A DNA stretch of 37,937 nt from Chlamydiota bacterium (lineage in GTDB: Bacteria; Chlamydiota; Chlamydiia; Chlamydiales; Simkaniaceae), in the NCBI GenBank assembly GCA_011065165.1, contig JAAKFF010000005.1, positions 1 to 37,937 on the forward strand. The letters run 5' to 3'. The notes beneath the pieces are model-generated. The model made no database searches, had not been told where the DNA came from, and saw nothing but the letters and a program-made list of their open reading frames with translations. Below, in pieces: positions 7,076-14,662 of this stretch (within the stretch, counting starts at the first letter, position 1; every line of letters starts with the position of its first letter). Both the position numbers and the translations under genes were made by a program.

Positions 7076-8161
7076 ATGCCAAGAAGTTCAAGTATAGATT
7101 ATGAATCATATTCAGTATATCATGATATTACAAGCATTGCTCTAGCCTCAGCTTGCGGACTTCTCTTAAACCACTATGCCTCCCAAAAACTCCCAAAAAC
7201 GCTTCTCATCCTTTCTTCTGTTGTAAGTGGGGTAGTTTTTCACTTCTTTGATTATGCTTCAGGCCGCGTATATTATGATTTTGATTCTGATTGGAAAGAC
7301 AAGATTGTTCTGCATCTAATGGGCGTTTTTTTAGCCGTGGGTTGGTCTATAATGACATACAAAGGAGTAGAAGCTGCTGTGGTAATCTCCAAAGTGGGTC
7401 TGATGAAATACCGCTCTGGATTATTTAGAGAGATTCTTCCCCAATTCATTAGAGTAGATAGGTACTTTTATGTCAAAAACATAATAGTAATTATAGCCTC
7501 AAAGATCTTCTGTGAGGTCGTCGTTTTCCCTAGATTTTATGGGCTAACTGAGAAAGAGGTACTCTCTGCATTTAAATGGCATTATCCCAACTATTTTGTT
7601 CAGAAGCAGTTTGAGCATCAAAGGGGTTCTTTGAAAATCCGTTATTGGGTTTTGAAGGAGATTCTCAAGCGTGATTACTCTGAAATTGTTAAGACAATAG
7701 CGATTCAGAAATTTGATGGTAGAATACCAAGAAACGTTCTGGAGCGTATTTTAGAGAGTGATGAATGCGATGCTATCAAGGCCTTAGCGGTAACGAAATG
7801 TAATGGCAACATCTATCCCCTTATGAATCGCATTGAACCGCTTGTCTGGAGGGTTATCTCTCGAGGCCGTTCGAAAGAGCCCATTTTTTCGCTGTTGAAA
7901 AAGTTAAAACCTAACTTCAATGTGGAAATAACCCAACCACTACCAGTCGACTATTTGATGCGCAAATCCAGCGACCTTATGTCGAAAAAACTTGAGTTCG
8001 CATCAAAGATACCAGATCTAGCCGATGATCTCTTCACGCTTATTCATCCGTTTTTGCTGATAGAGGATCTGTTTACTCAACTATTTGTTAGTCGGCGTTG
8101 GAACTATATAGCGACTGGGACGATCCAGCGTCGTGCGGCGATTCATCTTCAACCTGCATAA
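7076..8161 (+). CDS. Membrane protein with F-box-like C-terminus, possible host-directed effector
   Basis: The 361-residue product has no family I recognise over most of its length. The first ~110 residues contain hydrophobic stretches (DITSIALASACGLLLNHYA, KTLLILSSVVSGVVFHFF, KIVLHLMGVFLAVGWSIMTY). A soluble middle part (about 180-300) has repeating helical units (EIVKTIAIQKFDGRIPRNVL; CDAIKALAVTKCNGNIYPL) that may be short HEAT/leucine-rich-like repeats. The end (about 313-350) reads IPDLADDLFTLIHPFLLIED then LFTQLFVSRRWNYIAT. This fits the F-box pattern of an LP-x-DLL start, a hydrophobic L-L-DL middle and a VS-x-RW-x-x-IA end. F-box proteins recruit substrates to eukaryotic SCF ubiquitin ligases, and amoeba-associated chlamydiae carry many, usually with the F-box nearer the N-terminus. 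The gene is flanked by duplicated promoter and 3' segments and looks A/T-richer than its neighbours, suggesting insertion. The F-box call is by eye. Confidence 0.5.
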   Translation: MPRSSSIDYESYSVYHDITSIALASACGLLLNHYASQKLPKTLLILSSVVSGVVFHFFDYASGRVYYDFDSDWKDKIVLHLMGVFLAVGWSIMTYKGVEAAVVISKVGLMKYRSGLFREILPQFIRVDRYFYVKNIIVIIASKIFCEVVVFPRFYGLTEKEVLSAFKWHYPNYFVQKQFEHQRGSLKIRYWVLKEILKRDYSEIVKTIAIQKFDGRIPRNVLERILESDECDAIKALAVTKCNGNIYPLMNRIEPLVWRVISRGRSKEPIFSLLKKLKPNFNVEITQPLPVDYLMRKSSDLMSKKLEFASKIPDLADDLFTLIHPFLLIEDLFTQLFVSRRWNYIATGTIQRRAAIHLQPA

Positions 8162-8180
8162 TCTTTGTAGATTTTAAGGT
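8149..8180 (+). repeat. Duplicated 3' segment, copy A (ghost of the glgA 3' end)
   Basis: The 32 bases match 8796-8827 at 30 positions. They encode the shared QPA-stop end of the gene at 7076 on the + strand. On the - strand they still read LKIYKDYAG-stop, the last residues of GlgA, with only synonymous differences. The copy therefore derives from the true glgA end at 8796. Confidence 0.75.
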
Positions 8181-8224
8181 GTCGACTGCTGCGGGCATCC
8201 CTCTTCCGAACCTTCGGTTTGGGA
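8174..8224 (+). repeat. Dispersed hairpin repeat, copy 2
   Basis: This is the second copy of the 51-base element at 1758-1808. The hairpin is CCGAACC-ttc-GGTTTGG (8206-8222); relative to copy 1 the stem shows a compensating T-A to C-G change. It lies in the gap between the F-box-like gene and the promoter of the next gene and could work as a terminator, though no T-run follows. Confidence 0.55.
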
Positions 8225-8247
8225 TGGCTGTCTCTTCGCAGGGGAAA

Positions 8248-8313
8248 TTTAGTGTGAAAACTTGTTTTTTAGTTTAAAATCGAGTAATCTTAACCCCATC
8301 GAGAGGAGAGATA
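8248..8313 (+). repeat. Duplicated promoter/leader segment, copy B
   Basis: This is the partner of 7008-7075. It contains TTGTTT (8262-8267), a 17-base spacer and TAATCT (8285-8290), then the Shine-Dalgarno GAGAGGAGAG before ATG 8314. The sequence divergence suggests an old duplication. Confidence 0.7.
8262..8290 (+). promoter_or_regulatory. Promoter of the GyrI-like gene
   Basis: TTGTTT (8262-8267) and TAATCT (8285-8290) are 17 bases apart, in the same position relative to the start codon as the promoter of the upstream gene. The two genes are therefore probably co-regulated from separate, homologous promoters. Confidence 0.55.
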
Positions 8314-8808
8314 ATGAAGCGAGAGATTGTTCAGCGTGAAGCGATAAAGTTGTGTGGGATTCAAGTGCGTACGAGCTATCAGAAAGAGCTCAATAAGATG
8401 GAGGGAGAGATCTTCAACTGTGTGCAGCGCTATTTTCAGCAGGCGCTCTTTGAGAAAATTTCCAAGAGGAAGAATCCTGGCACAACAATTTGCGGATATA
8501 CCGACTATGAGAGTGACTACAAGGGAGCATACACCTACTTTATTGGGGAAGAGGTGACCTCTTTTGAAAATGAAGAGTTTGAGAGAGTGATTATCCCCAA
8601 GCAGACCTATGCAAAATTTACAACGGAGCCTGCTCCAATGCCCCAAGTTATAGTCAATGCATGGGAAGAGATCTGGAAAATGTCACCAGAAGATTTGGGA
8701 GGCAAGCGCCGCTATCAGACAGATTTTGAGATCTATGATGAGAGAGCTGCCGATCACCAAAACATTGTGTTGGATCTCTATATCGGTATCGAGGCTCAAC
8801 CTGCATAG
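8314..8808 (+). CDS. GyrI-like / AraC-type effector-binding domain protein
   Basis: The 164-residue protein consists of a single GyrI-like small-molecule binding domain. It opens with EIVQREAIKLCGIQVRT, the usual first strand. The middle has GTTICGYTDYES and the end has the FERVIIPKQTYAKFTT, VNAWEEIWKM, and FEIYDERAADHQNIVLDLYI blocks. In AraC regulators this domain senses ligands; stand-alone versions bind toxic compounds or inhibit gyrase. No DNA-binding domain is present, so it is not itself a transcription factor. Its last 13 bases overlap the convergent glgA 3' end, and its final QPA codons are antisense to glgA codons. The ATG at 8314 follows a strong Shine-Dalgarno sequence. The ligand is unknown. 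Confidence 0.8.
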   Translation: MKREIVQREAIKLCGIQVRTSYQKELNKMEGEIFNCVQRYFQQALFEKISKRKNPGTTICGYTDYESDYKGAYTYFIGEEVTSFENEEFERVIIPKQTYAKFTTEPAPMPQVIVNAWEEIWKMSPEDLGGKRRYQTDFEIYDERAADHQNIVLDLYIGIEAQPA

Positions 8809-8827
8809 TCTTTGTAGATTTTGAGGT
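8796..8827 (+). repeat. Duplicated 3' segment, copy B (true glgA 3' end)
   Basis: This is the original of the 32-base segment repeated at 8149-8180 with two mismatches. It serves at once as the 3' end of the GyrI-like gene and, on the other strand, the last codons of glgA. Confidence 0.75.
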
Positions 8828-10253
8828 ATTGTTGGGCGGGGACCTTCCAGCTCCAATCTCGGGAGAGGCCGTTTTTGACCATGCGTTCCCATTTTTTGGG
8901 GTCATTTTGGTGGTGGTCGAGGCCGCGGTCGAGCGCTTGACGCAAGCTCTCGTTTGTGGGGGAATCAAAGGTGTAGCCGTTTTTCTGATCAGAGGGGTGC
9001 TCCTCGTCATCAATATCAAAGATCGTATCTCTGAGTCCTCCCACTTTGTGGACGATGGGGATCGTTCCATAGCGGAGAGCGATCATCTGTGTTAGGCCGC
9101 AGGGCTCGAAGAGGGAGGGGAGGAGAATGCAGTCGGCGGCGGCGTAGGTGAGGTGAGCGAGCTCTTCATCGAAGATAAAATGGAGGTGGACGTTAGGATT
9201 ATCGCGATAGGTGTGGGCTAAGTCGTGAAACGCCTTTTTGACCTCTTTTTCTGGAGTGGATGCTAGCAGAACGAACTGCCCTCCTCTCTTGAGGGTATAT
9301 TCGAGGCCGAAGCGGATCATCTCGGGTCCTTTCTGCTGAACGAGGCGTGTGATACATGTGAAGAGAGGCGCGGAGCTCTCTTTCAGTTTGAGCCTCTTAC
9401 TCAACGCTTTGCGGTTTGCCCTCTTTGCACTCTGAATCGCATCTAGCGAAGTGAAGTGGGCAGGATAATTTTTTTCTAGAAGGGGGTCGGTTTCAGGATC
9501 CCAGTACTCTGTATCGATCCCATTGAGGATGCCGATAAGTCGCTCTTCTCTCTGCTGAAGAATCGTTCCGAGTGAAAACCCCTCCTCTCCCTTAATCTCT
9601 TCTGCATAGGTTGGTGAGACCGTTGTGAGGGAGTCTGAGTAGAGGAGCGCCCCTTTAAGAAGGTTAAGTTTATCGGGCTTCGTACTATCTTGGAGCTTAT
9701 CTCTTTTGAGGAGTGGAGTGGGGCTTAGCCCGATCTCAGAGAGTAGCTCTGGCTTGCAGACACCTTGATACTTCATATTATGGATAGTTGTCATAATCCC
9801 GCCCAGCTTTAGCCCAAGAGATTTGTACTTCTCATGGTAGAGCGGCGCTGCTAAGCCGGTGAGCCAGTCGTGCAAGTGGAGAATATCGGGATGGCTATCC
9901 CCTCTGAGGAGATATTCCATGGCTGCGTTGGTGAAATGGATGAAGCGCTGGTCATCATCTTTCTCGCCATATATGACGCCTCTTTTGAAATAATTGTTTT
10001 GAGGATCGATGAGTAGGAGTTGGATCCCATCCATTTCTGCCGCCCAGACAGCGCTTTTAGACTCACTAAGTTCTTCACAAACGACATGGAGATTTTTTAG
10101 TTTCGATCGGTCGATCTGATCGTAGAAGGGGAGGATGACTTCTGCCCGTTCGCCCCCTCTGGTGAGGGCTTTCAATAGACCGGCGGTGACATCCGCAAGC
10201 CCTCCCACTTTAGCGATAGGTGATAGCTCTGAGGCGAAATGGACGATATGCAT
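8796..10253 (-). CDS. glgA: Glycogen synthase (ADP-glucose, GT5)
   Basis: The 485-residue enzyme extends alpha-1,4-glucan chains with glucose from ADP-glucose; Chlamydiae, unlike many intracellular bacteria, keep glycogen metabolism. The N-terminus MHIVHFASELSPIAKVGGLADV carries the KxGGL sugar-nucleotide motif (residues about 15-19). LHLHDWLTGLAAPL and the C-terminal LPSLFEPCGLTQMIALRYG (catalytic E-x7-E region) are also clear. The frame is open far upstream, through the tRNA on the other strand, but the ATG at 10253 matches the family start. malQ, further right in the window, acts on the same polymer pool. The 3' end overlaps the convergent GyrI-like gene by 13 bases, and a degenerate copy of this end persists at 8149-8180. 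Confidence 0.95.
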   Translation of the reverse strand: MHIVHFASELSPIAKVGGLADVTAGLLKALTRGGERAEVILPFYDQIDRSKLKNLHVVCEELSESKSAVWAAEMDGIQLLLIDPQNNYFKRGVIYGEKDDDQRFIHFTNAAMEYLLRGDSHPDILHLHDWLTGLAAPLYHEKYKSLGLKLGGIMTTIHNMKYQGVCKPELLSEIGLSPTPLLKRDKLQDSTKPDKLNLLKGALLYSDSLTTVSPTYAEEIKGEEGFSLGTILQQREERLIGILNGIDTEYWDPETDPLLEKNYPAHFTSLDAIQSAKRANRKALSKRLKLKESSAPLFTCITRLVQQKGPEMIRFGLEYTLKRGGQFVLLASTPEKEVKKAFHDLAHTYRDNPNVHLHFIFDEELAHLTYAAADCILLPSLFEPCGLTQMIALRYGTIPIVHKVGGLRDTIFDIDDEEHPSDQKNGYTFDSPTNESLRQALDRGLDHHQNDPKKWERMVKNGLSRDWSWKVPAQQYLKIYKDYAG

Positions 10254-10340
10254 AGCCGCTACTTTATAAAGAAAAAGGGGGGAAGTCAATGAATGGCTAA
10301 AATTATATTTTTTTTTGCACCTGGAATTCTTGAATAATAG

Positions 10341-10369
10341 TTGAATAGAATTTCCTAAAACAGTAATAT
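10341..10369 (+). promoter_or_regulatory. Promoter of tRNA-Gln (and possibly prs)
   Basis: TTGAAT (10341-10346) and TAATAT (10364-10369) lie 17 bases apart, the best promoter-like pair in the glgA-tRNA gap. Transcription would begin roughly 15-20 bases before the tRNA. No second promoter is evident before prs, which starts 16 bases after the tRNA. Confidence 0.6.
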
Positions 10370-10391
10370 CTCGTCTTGATTTTTGGTTTGC

Positions 10392-10463
10392 TGGGGTGTA
10401 GCCAAGCGGTAAGGCAGCGGTTTTTGGTATCGCCATGCGGAGGTTCGAATCCTCCCACCCCAA
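10392..10463 (+). tRNA. tRNA-Gln (anticodon TTG)
   Basis: The acceptor stem TGGGGTG (10392-10398) pairs with CACCCCA (10456-10462), with A10463 as discriminator. The D-arm AGCCAAGCGGTAAGGC, an anticodon arm with loop TTTTGGT (anticodon TTG at 10424-10426) and the T-arm with GTTCGAAT are all present. The sequence closely resembles other bacterial tRNA-Gln(UUG). CCA is not encoded. The anticodon stem contains one G-T pair. Confidence 0.95.
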
Positions 10464-10479
10464 ATTTGTGAGTGTTTCA

Positions 10480-11421
10480 ATGGCAAAAGACTCTTTTATG
10501 TTGTTTTCGGGGAGTTCTCATCCTCGTTTAGCGAAGGAGATCGCAGACAACTTGAAGATGAAGGTCGGAAACGCTCAGATAGATAGATTCCCTGATGGTG
10601 AGATAGGCGTTCAAATAGTTGAGAATGTCCGTGGTCGGGAGGTATTCGTGGTGCAGAGCATTGCGAGGGAACCCAACCTCTATCTCATGGAGCTTCTAAT
10701 TTTAATTGATGCTCTAAAAAGGGCCTCTGCACAGCGCATCATTGCCGTCATTCCCTATTATGGGTATGCGCGGCAAGATCGTAAAGAGAGAGGACGAGTG
10801 CCGATAACGGCGAAGCTCGTTGCAGATCTGCTTGAAAAAGCGGGAGTGCATCGAGTCGTAACGATGGATCTACATAGTGAGCAGATCCAGGGCTTTTTTA
10901 ATATCCCGGTGGATAATCTCTATGCCCGGCCGACTCTGGTCGAGGCAGTGAAGAGAGCGGGATTAGAAGAGCCTGTTGTTACAGCTCCGGATATCGGTAG
11001 TATAAAACTCGCCCGCGTTATGGCGACCGAGATGGGCGCCACCTTTGCGGTTGTGGACAAGAAGCGGATAAGCTCGACAGAGGTCGAGAGTGTAGCGCTG
11101 TTTGGTGATGTGCAGAATAGGGATGTGATTCTCGTCGACGATATCTGTTCGACGGGAGGGACGCTGAGACGTGCTGCTTTAGCATGCAAGGAGGCGGGCG
11201 CACGGCGCATTATTGCGGCGGTGACGCACGGACTCTTCCTGGGAGAGATTCTCCAAGAGAAGAGCATCGAACGCTTCTTAGTGACCAACACAATTCCTCT
11301 GCCCGATGAGATCGACCACACAAGGATTGACGTCTGCAGTGTTGCAGGGACTTTTGGAAAAGCGATGGAGTGCATTATTAATAATGACTCGGTAAGCTCT
11401 CTCTTCCGTCCTGCAACATAG
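10480..11421 (+). CDS. prs: Ribose-phosphate pyrophosphokinase
   Basis: The 313-residue enzyme makes PRPP from ribose-5-phosphate and ATP for nucleotide synthesis. Family motifs are clear: FSGSSHPRLAKEIAD at the start, QIDRFPDGEIGVQI, IPYYGYARQDRK, VTMDLHSEQIQGFF, and the PRPP-binding loop VILVDDICSTGGTL. It begins 16 bases after tRNA-Gln and is probably on the same transcript. ATG 10480 was chosen because the longer frame from 10435 overlaps the tRNA; ATG 10498 is also possible. A PRPP synthase is noteworthy in an intracellular lineage because Chlamydia species import nucleotides and largely lack de novo pathways. Confidence 0.93.
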   Translation: MAKDSFMLFSGSSHPRLAKEIADNLKMKVGNAQIDRFPDGEIGVQIVENVRGREVFVVQSIAREPNLYLMELLILIDALKRASAQRIIAVIPYYGYARQDRKERGRVPITAKLVADLLEKAGVHRVVTMDLHSEQIQGFFNIPVDNLYARPTLVEAVKRAGLEEPVVTAPDIGSIKLARVMATEMGATFAVVDKKRISSTEVESVALFGDVQNRDVILVDDICSTGGTLRRAALACKEAGARRIIAAVTHGLFLGEILQEKSIERFLVTNTIPLPDEIDHTRIDVCSVAGTFGKAMECIINNDSVSSLFRPAT

Positions 11422-11478
11422 CGGCTGTTTTTCATCATCAAGGCCAGTTTTTTTTAACTATCAACCCATGGAGAGTCC

Positions 11479-12036
11479 ATGAAACTCAACGTGTCCAAAC
11501 GGGCAGGAAAAAGTAAGAGTGAGCTGACTCAGCTCAGATTTAAAGGGGATATCCCTGCTGTGGTCTACAAAATGGGGCAGCCAAGTGAAAAACTTACCGT
11601 AAAGGGAAGTGAGTTTGCTGCTGTCATCCGAGGCCTCAAAAAAGGATATCTCCCCACGACAATCTTTGAAATAGAGATAGATGGAAAAGAGTGTCCCTCT
11701 ATCGTCAAAGGTATCCAGTACCATCCCACAACATACCGCACCTTGCACCTCGATTTTCAGTTGCTTGATGAGAAGATCATGGTCGACGTGAAAGTTCCCG
11801 TGACCTTTCTCGGCGAGGCAGAGTGTATTGGAGTGAAATTAGGGGGATTTGTCCGGCAGGTCATCTACCACGTGAAAGTGCGCTGTCTGCCTAAAGATAT
11901 TCCTTCAGATTTCAAACTTGATATCCGCTCCCTCGCTATCGGAGAGTCGATGCGGGTTGGAGATATCGAGATGAGTGAAGGGGTCATCTCGCTGGTACCT
12001 GAAAAAGAGATTATTATTGTGATTGCTAAGCGTTAA
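11479..12036 (+). CDS. rplY: 50S ribosomal protein L25, general stress protein Ctc family
   Basis: The 185-residue protein has the two-domain Ctc layout. The N-terminal L25 domain (LRFKGDIPAVVYKMG, then the IVKGIQYHPTTYRTLHLDFQ block about residues 72-95) binds 5S rRNA. The C-terminal TL5-like beta domain (VPVTFLGEAECIGVKLGGFV, IRSLAIGESMRVGDI) is present in longer family members. A strong GGAGAG Shine-Dalgarno precedes the ATG. The rplY-pth pairing is conserved in many bacteria including Chlamydiae; pth follows 23 bases downstream. Confidence 0.92.
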   Translation: MKLNVSKRAGKSKSELTQLRFKGDIPAVVYKMGQPSEKLTVKGSEFAAVIRGLKKGYLPTTIFEIEIDGKECPSIVKGIQYHPTTYRTLHLDFQLLDEKIMVDVKVPVTFLGEAECIGVKLGGFVRQVIYHVKVRCLPKDIPSDFKLDIRSLAIGESMRVGDIEMSEGVISLVPEKEIIIVIAKR

Positions 12037-12059
12037 AAATGAAGAGCGAAGGTAGATTG

Positions 12060-12602
12060 ATGCTTATTGTAGGCCTCGGAAATCCCGGAAAAAAGTATGA
12101 CCTTACCCGGCATAACTTCGGGCAGATGGTGCTCTACGCCTTTGCAGAAAAACACCACTTTTCTTTCAAGAAGGAGCGAGAGTTCAAAGGAGAAATTGCC
12201 AGAGGCAGGTGGAAAGAGGAGAGAGTCCTCCTTCTATTTCCCACGACCTACATGAATCTATCCGGGCAGGCAGTCCGTAAAACCGTCAGTTTTTACAAGA
12301 TTCCTATAGAGGATCTCTTGATTATCTCTGACGATGCAGCCCTGCCTTTCGGAACCCTCCGCAGCAGAAACAGTGGCAGCGCTGGGGGGCATAATGGGCT
12401 AAAGAGCATCGAAGAGTCTCTGGGAACCAGGGACTACCCGCGCTTGAAGCTGGGAGTGGGAGAAGCTACCATAGGGCTTTTAGAAGATCATGTGCTTAGC
12501 CCCTTTACGAAAGAAGAACAAGAAAAATTACCCGAGATGATCACTCAAGGTGTCAGATATCTTGAAGAGTGGTTGTCCAGAGAAAATGAAGGAATTGAAT
12601 GA
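12060..12602 (+). CDS. pth: Peptidyl-tRNA hydrolase
   Basis: The enzyme releases peptides from prematurely dissociated peptidyl-tRNAs. The 180-residue chain starts MLIVGLGNPGKKYDLTRHNFG, carrying the conserved Asn and the catalytic His of TRHNFG. TTYMNLSGQAV, ISDDAALPFGTLR and GSAGGHNGLKSIEESLGT follow. Upstream in-frame ATG 12039 lacks a Shine-Dalgarno sequence, whereas 12060 is preceded by GAAGG and fits the family start. The stop overlaps the rpsF start as ATGA, so translation is probably coupled. Confidence 0.95.
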   Translation: MLIVGLGNPGKKYDLTRHNFGQMVLYAFAEKHHFSFKKEREFKGEIARGRWKEERVLLLFPTTYMNLSGQAVRKTVSFYKIPIEDLLIISDDAALPFGTLRSRNSGSAGGHNGLKSIEESLGTRDYPRLKLGVGEATIGLLEDHVLSPFTKEEQEKLPEMITQGVRYLEEWLSRENEGIE

Positions 12603-12940
12603 ATAAAGAAATTAAAAGACTCTATGAAGGGATGTATATCCTCAGTGCGTCTTTGAGCGAAGATGCGCTAAAGAAAGCTTTGGATCGGATCACAAAGACG
12701 ATCGAACAAAATGGGGGTGAAATTCAAAAAGTCCATACGATGGGCCGGAAGAAACTCGCCTATGAAATCAAGGGACATAAGCAAGGTCAATTCTTCCTGC
12801 TCTATTTCTCTGTTACCCCAAAAGTGATTTCAGAAATGTGGAAAGAGTACCACCTAAACGAGGATCTCATTCGTTTCATTACGATGCGCAGTGAAAAAGT
12901 TCTCGAAAAACTAGAATTTAAACAACTTGAAGAAGCTTAG
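12599..12940 (+). CDS. rpsF: 30S ribosomal protein S6
   Basis: The 113-residue protein shows the S6 fold: [40 protein letters not shown], then [14 protein letters not shown]. It binds the central 16S domain with S18, whose gene follows after 14 bases. It overlaps pth by 4 bases. The rpsF-rpsR-rplI order is the standard bacterial arrangement, although the single-strand binding protein gene often found between them is absent. Confidence 0.95.
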   Translation: MNKEIKRLYEGMYILSASLSEDALKKALDRITKTIEQNGGEIQKVHTMGRKKLAYEIKGHKQGQFFLLYFSVTPKVISEMWKEYHLNEDLIRFITMRSEKVLEKLEFKQLEEA

Positions 12941-12954
12941 GAGAGGTAGACCTT

Positions 12955-13194
12955 ATGATGAAACGTCGACCCAGATTTGGTTTTAAGAAACGAAAAGTCT
13001 GTCCTTTCACCAAAGCCGGTGTAAAGGAGATTGATTATAAAGATGTTGATACTTTAGAGAAATTCATTACCGAGAGAGGTAAGATCCTTCCTCGCCGTAT
13101 TACTGGAGTTTCTCACCACTATCAACAACTACTCAAAAGTGCGATTAAGAGAGCTAGACATATGGCTCTATTACCCTTTGTTGGAGAGGAATAG
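12955..13194 (+). CDS. rpsR: 30S ribosomal protein S18
   Basis: The 79-residue basic protein has the S18 signature: [40 protein letters not shown], and the closing [12 protein letters not shown]. It sits between rpsF and rplI with a purine-rich Shine-Dalgarno (GGAGAGG) upstream. Two adjacent ATG codons make the start ambiguous by one residue. The single CPF cysteine shows it has lost the full zinc-binding set. Confidence 0.95.
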   Translation: MMKRRPRFGFKKRKVCPFTKAGVKEIDYKDVDTLEKFITERGKILPRRITGVSHHYQQLLKSAIKRARHMALLPFVGEE

Positions 13195-13196
13195 TA

Positions 13197-13817
13197 ATGA
13201 AAGAAAAAAAACATACAAAAAGCCAGCTTCTCCTGCTCGAAGATGTAACAAATCTCGGTAGGAAAGGCGACCTCGCCCAAGCAAAACCCGGTTTTGTACG
13301 CAACTACCTTCTGCCGCAGAAAAAAGCTGTCTTTGCAGACAAACGGACCATCAGAATGCAGGAGCGACTCAAAGAAGAGCGCGCCACGCAGGCTGCCCAT
13401 GATGAGAAAGAGGCGAAGCTCCTAGCAGGTAAGCTGAAGGATCTCTCCCTCTCTATGACAGTTAAAACCGATACGCAAGGCCACCTCTACGGATCTGTCG
13501 TTGCGATCGATATTGTAAAACTTCTTGCAGGAGAAGGATTTGAAATTGAGAAAAAAAATGTTCTCTTGCCAAAGCCTATTAAGTTTGTGGGTCTCTTTGA
13601 TATCAACTTACGCCTGAGTGAGGACGTTCCCGCCACTTTCAAACTGAAAGTGAAAGGAGACAAGGCTATTGAAGAGGTTAAAACCCAGGTAGAAGTGGTC
13701 GACGAGGGCGAAGAGAGCGTAGAAGCTGCTGCAGAGGCTGAAGGTGAAGAGCTTCCAATGCGCAGTGAACGCAAGAAAGAGATGAATGCAGAGCTTGAGG
13801 AGCGGTCGAAAGAGTGA
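13197..13817 (+). CDS. rplI: 50S ribosomal protein L9 with acidic C-terminal extension
   Basis: L9 stabilises the 23S rRNA L1-stalk region and helps maintain reading frame. The N-terminal domain (QLLLLEDVTNLGRKGDLAQA, PGFVRNYLLPQKKAV) and the central helix and C-terminal domain (TDTQGHLYGSVVAIDIVKLL) are intact. At 206 residues it is longer than the usual ~150. The extra ~50 residues are rich in Glu and Ala (VDEGEESVEAAAEAEGEEL), then charged, and look disordered. Its role is unknown. The gene is 2 bases after rpsR and overlaps ispE. Confidence 0.93.
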   Translation: MKEKKHTKSQLLLLEDVTNLGRKGDLAQAKPGFVRNYLLPQKKAVFADKRTIRMQERLKEERATQAAHDEKEAKLLAGKLKDLSLSMTVKTDTQGHLYGSVVAIDIVKLLAGEGFEIEKKNVLLPKPIKFVGLFDINLRLSEDVPATFKLKVKGDKAIEEVKTQVEVVDEGEESVEAAAEAEGEELPMRSERKKEMNAELEERSKE

Positions 13818-14611
13818 AACTCTTTTCACCTGCGAAGCTCAACCTCTCCTTTCGAGTTCTAAATAAGCGTCCCGATGGCTTCCATGAGATCGCAACTCTC
13901 ATGCAGGCCATCTCATTTGGGGAGAGCTTGACCTTTGAACTAAGCGAGCGAGATCGCCTTACGACATCCGATCCAAAGCTCCCCTGCGATGAGAGCAACC
14001 TCATCAATAGAGCGCTCACAACTTTCCGCGAGAAGACAGGCTATAGACGCCCCCTGCACATCCATGCAGAGAAGCAGATCCCCCAGGAAGCGGGGTTAGG
14101 AGGCGGCAGCGGCAACTGCGCCACGACCCTCTTTGCATTAAATCAGCTCAGCGGTCTGGCTATCGATGAAGAGAGACTCAGAGAGTGGGCTGGAGAGATC
14201 TCTTCAGACGCCCCCTTTTTTTTCTCATCAGGAAGCGCCTTCGCCACCGGAAGGGGAGAGCTTATCGAGAGTTTAACTCCACTTAAACCTCTCTCACTCT
14301 GGCTAGCCAGACCAAAGGGAGAGGGACTCTCTACCCCCTTGGTCTACAACCATTGGCATCCCAACAAAGCTGAGGCGCTCCCTCACTACCATAACGACTT
14401 AGAACTCCCAGCATTTAAGTTGCGCCCCGACCTAGCCCAGCTTAAAGAGAAGCTCTTAAAACTCGGCTTCGAAACAGTCGTGATGACAGGAAGCGGCACC
14501 ACTTTTTTCTGCCTTGGCGCTGGCGATCCCAACCTTCCAGATGTGGAGTTCATCAAAACGCACTTCCTATCGCGCTCAGCAGATTGGTATAGCACGCCAT
14601 CCATCTTCTAG
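13814..14611 (+). CDS. ispE: 4-diphosphocytidyl-2-C-methyl-D-erythritol kinase
   Basis: IspE is the GHMP kinase of the non-mevalonate isoprenoid pathway. The 265-residue protein begins KLFSPAKLNLSFRVLNKRPD (substrate motif AKLNL). The ATP-binding loop IPQEAGLGGGSGNCATTLFA is near residues 93-112, and the C-terminal MTGSGTTFF matches motif 3. The start is GTG in a GTGA overlap with the rplI stop. Chlamydiae depend on this pathway for undecaprenyl phosphate and other isoprenoids. The same rplI-ispE adjacency is known in Chlamydia. Confidence 0.93.
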   Translation: MKLFSPAKLNLSFRVLNKRPDGFHEIATLMQAISFGESLTFELSERDRLTTSDPKLPCDESNLINRALTTFREKTGYRRPLHIHAEKQIPQEAGLGGGSGNCATTLFALNQLSGLAIDEERLREWAGEISSDAPFFFSSGSAFATGRGELIESLTPLKPLSLWLARPKGEGLSTPLVYNHWHPNKAEALPHYHNDLELPAFKLRPDLAQLKEKLLKLGFETVVMTGSGTTFFCLGAGDPNLPDVEFIKTHFLSRSADWYSTPSIF

Positions 14612-14662
14612 AATTAATGGTTCAAAAATCAGACTTTTTAGGTAATAATGGAGCACCTTCTT

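Noticed and set aside
10254-10463. glgA start further upstream in the same frame
   Set aside because: The open frame passes through the antisense of tRNA-Gln; the ATG at 10253 matches the family N-terminus.
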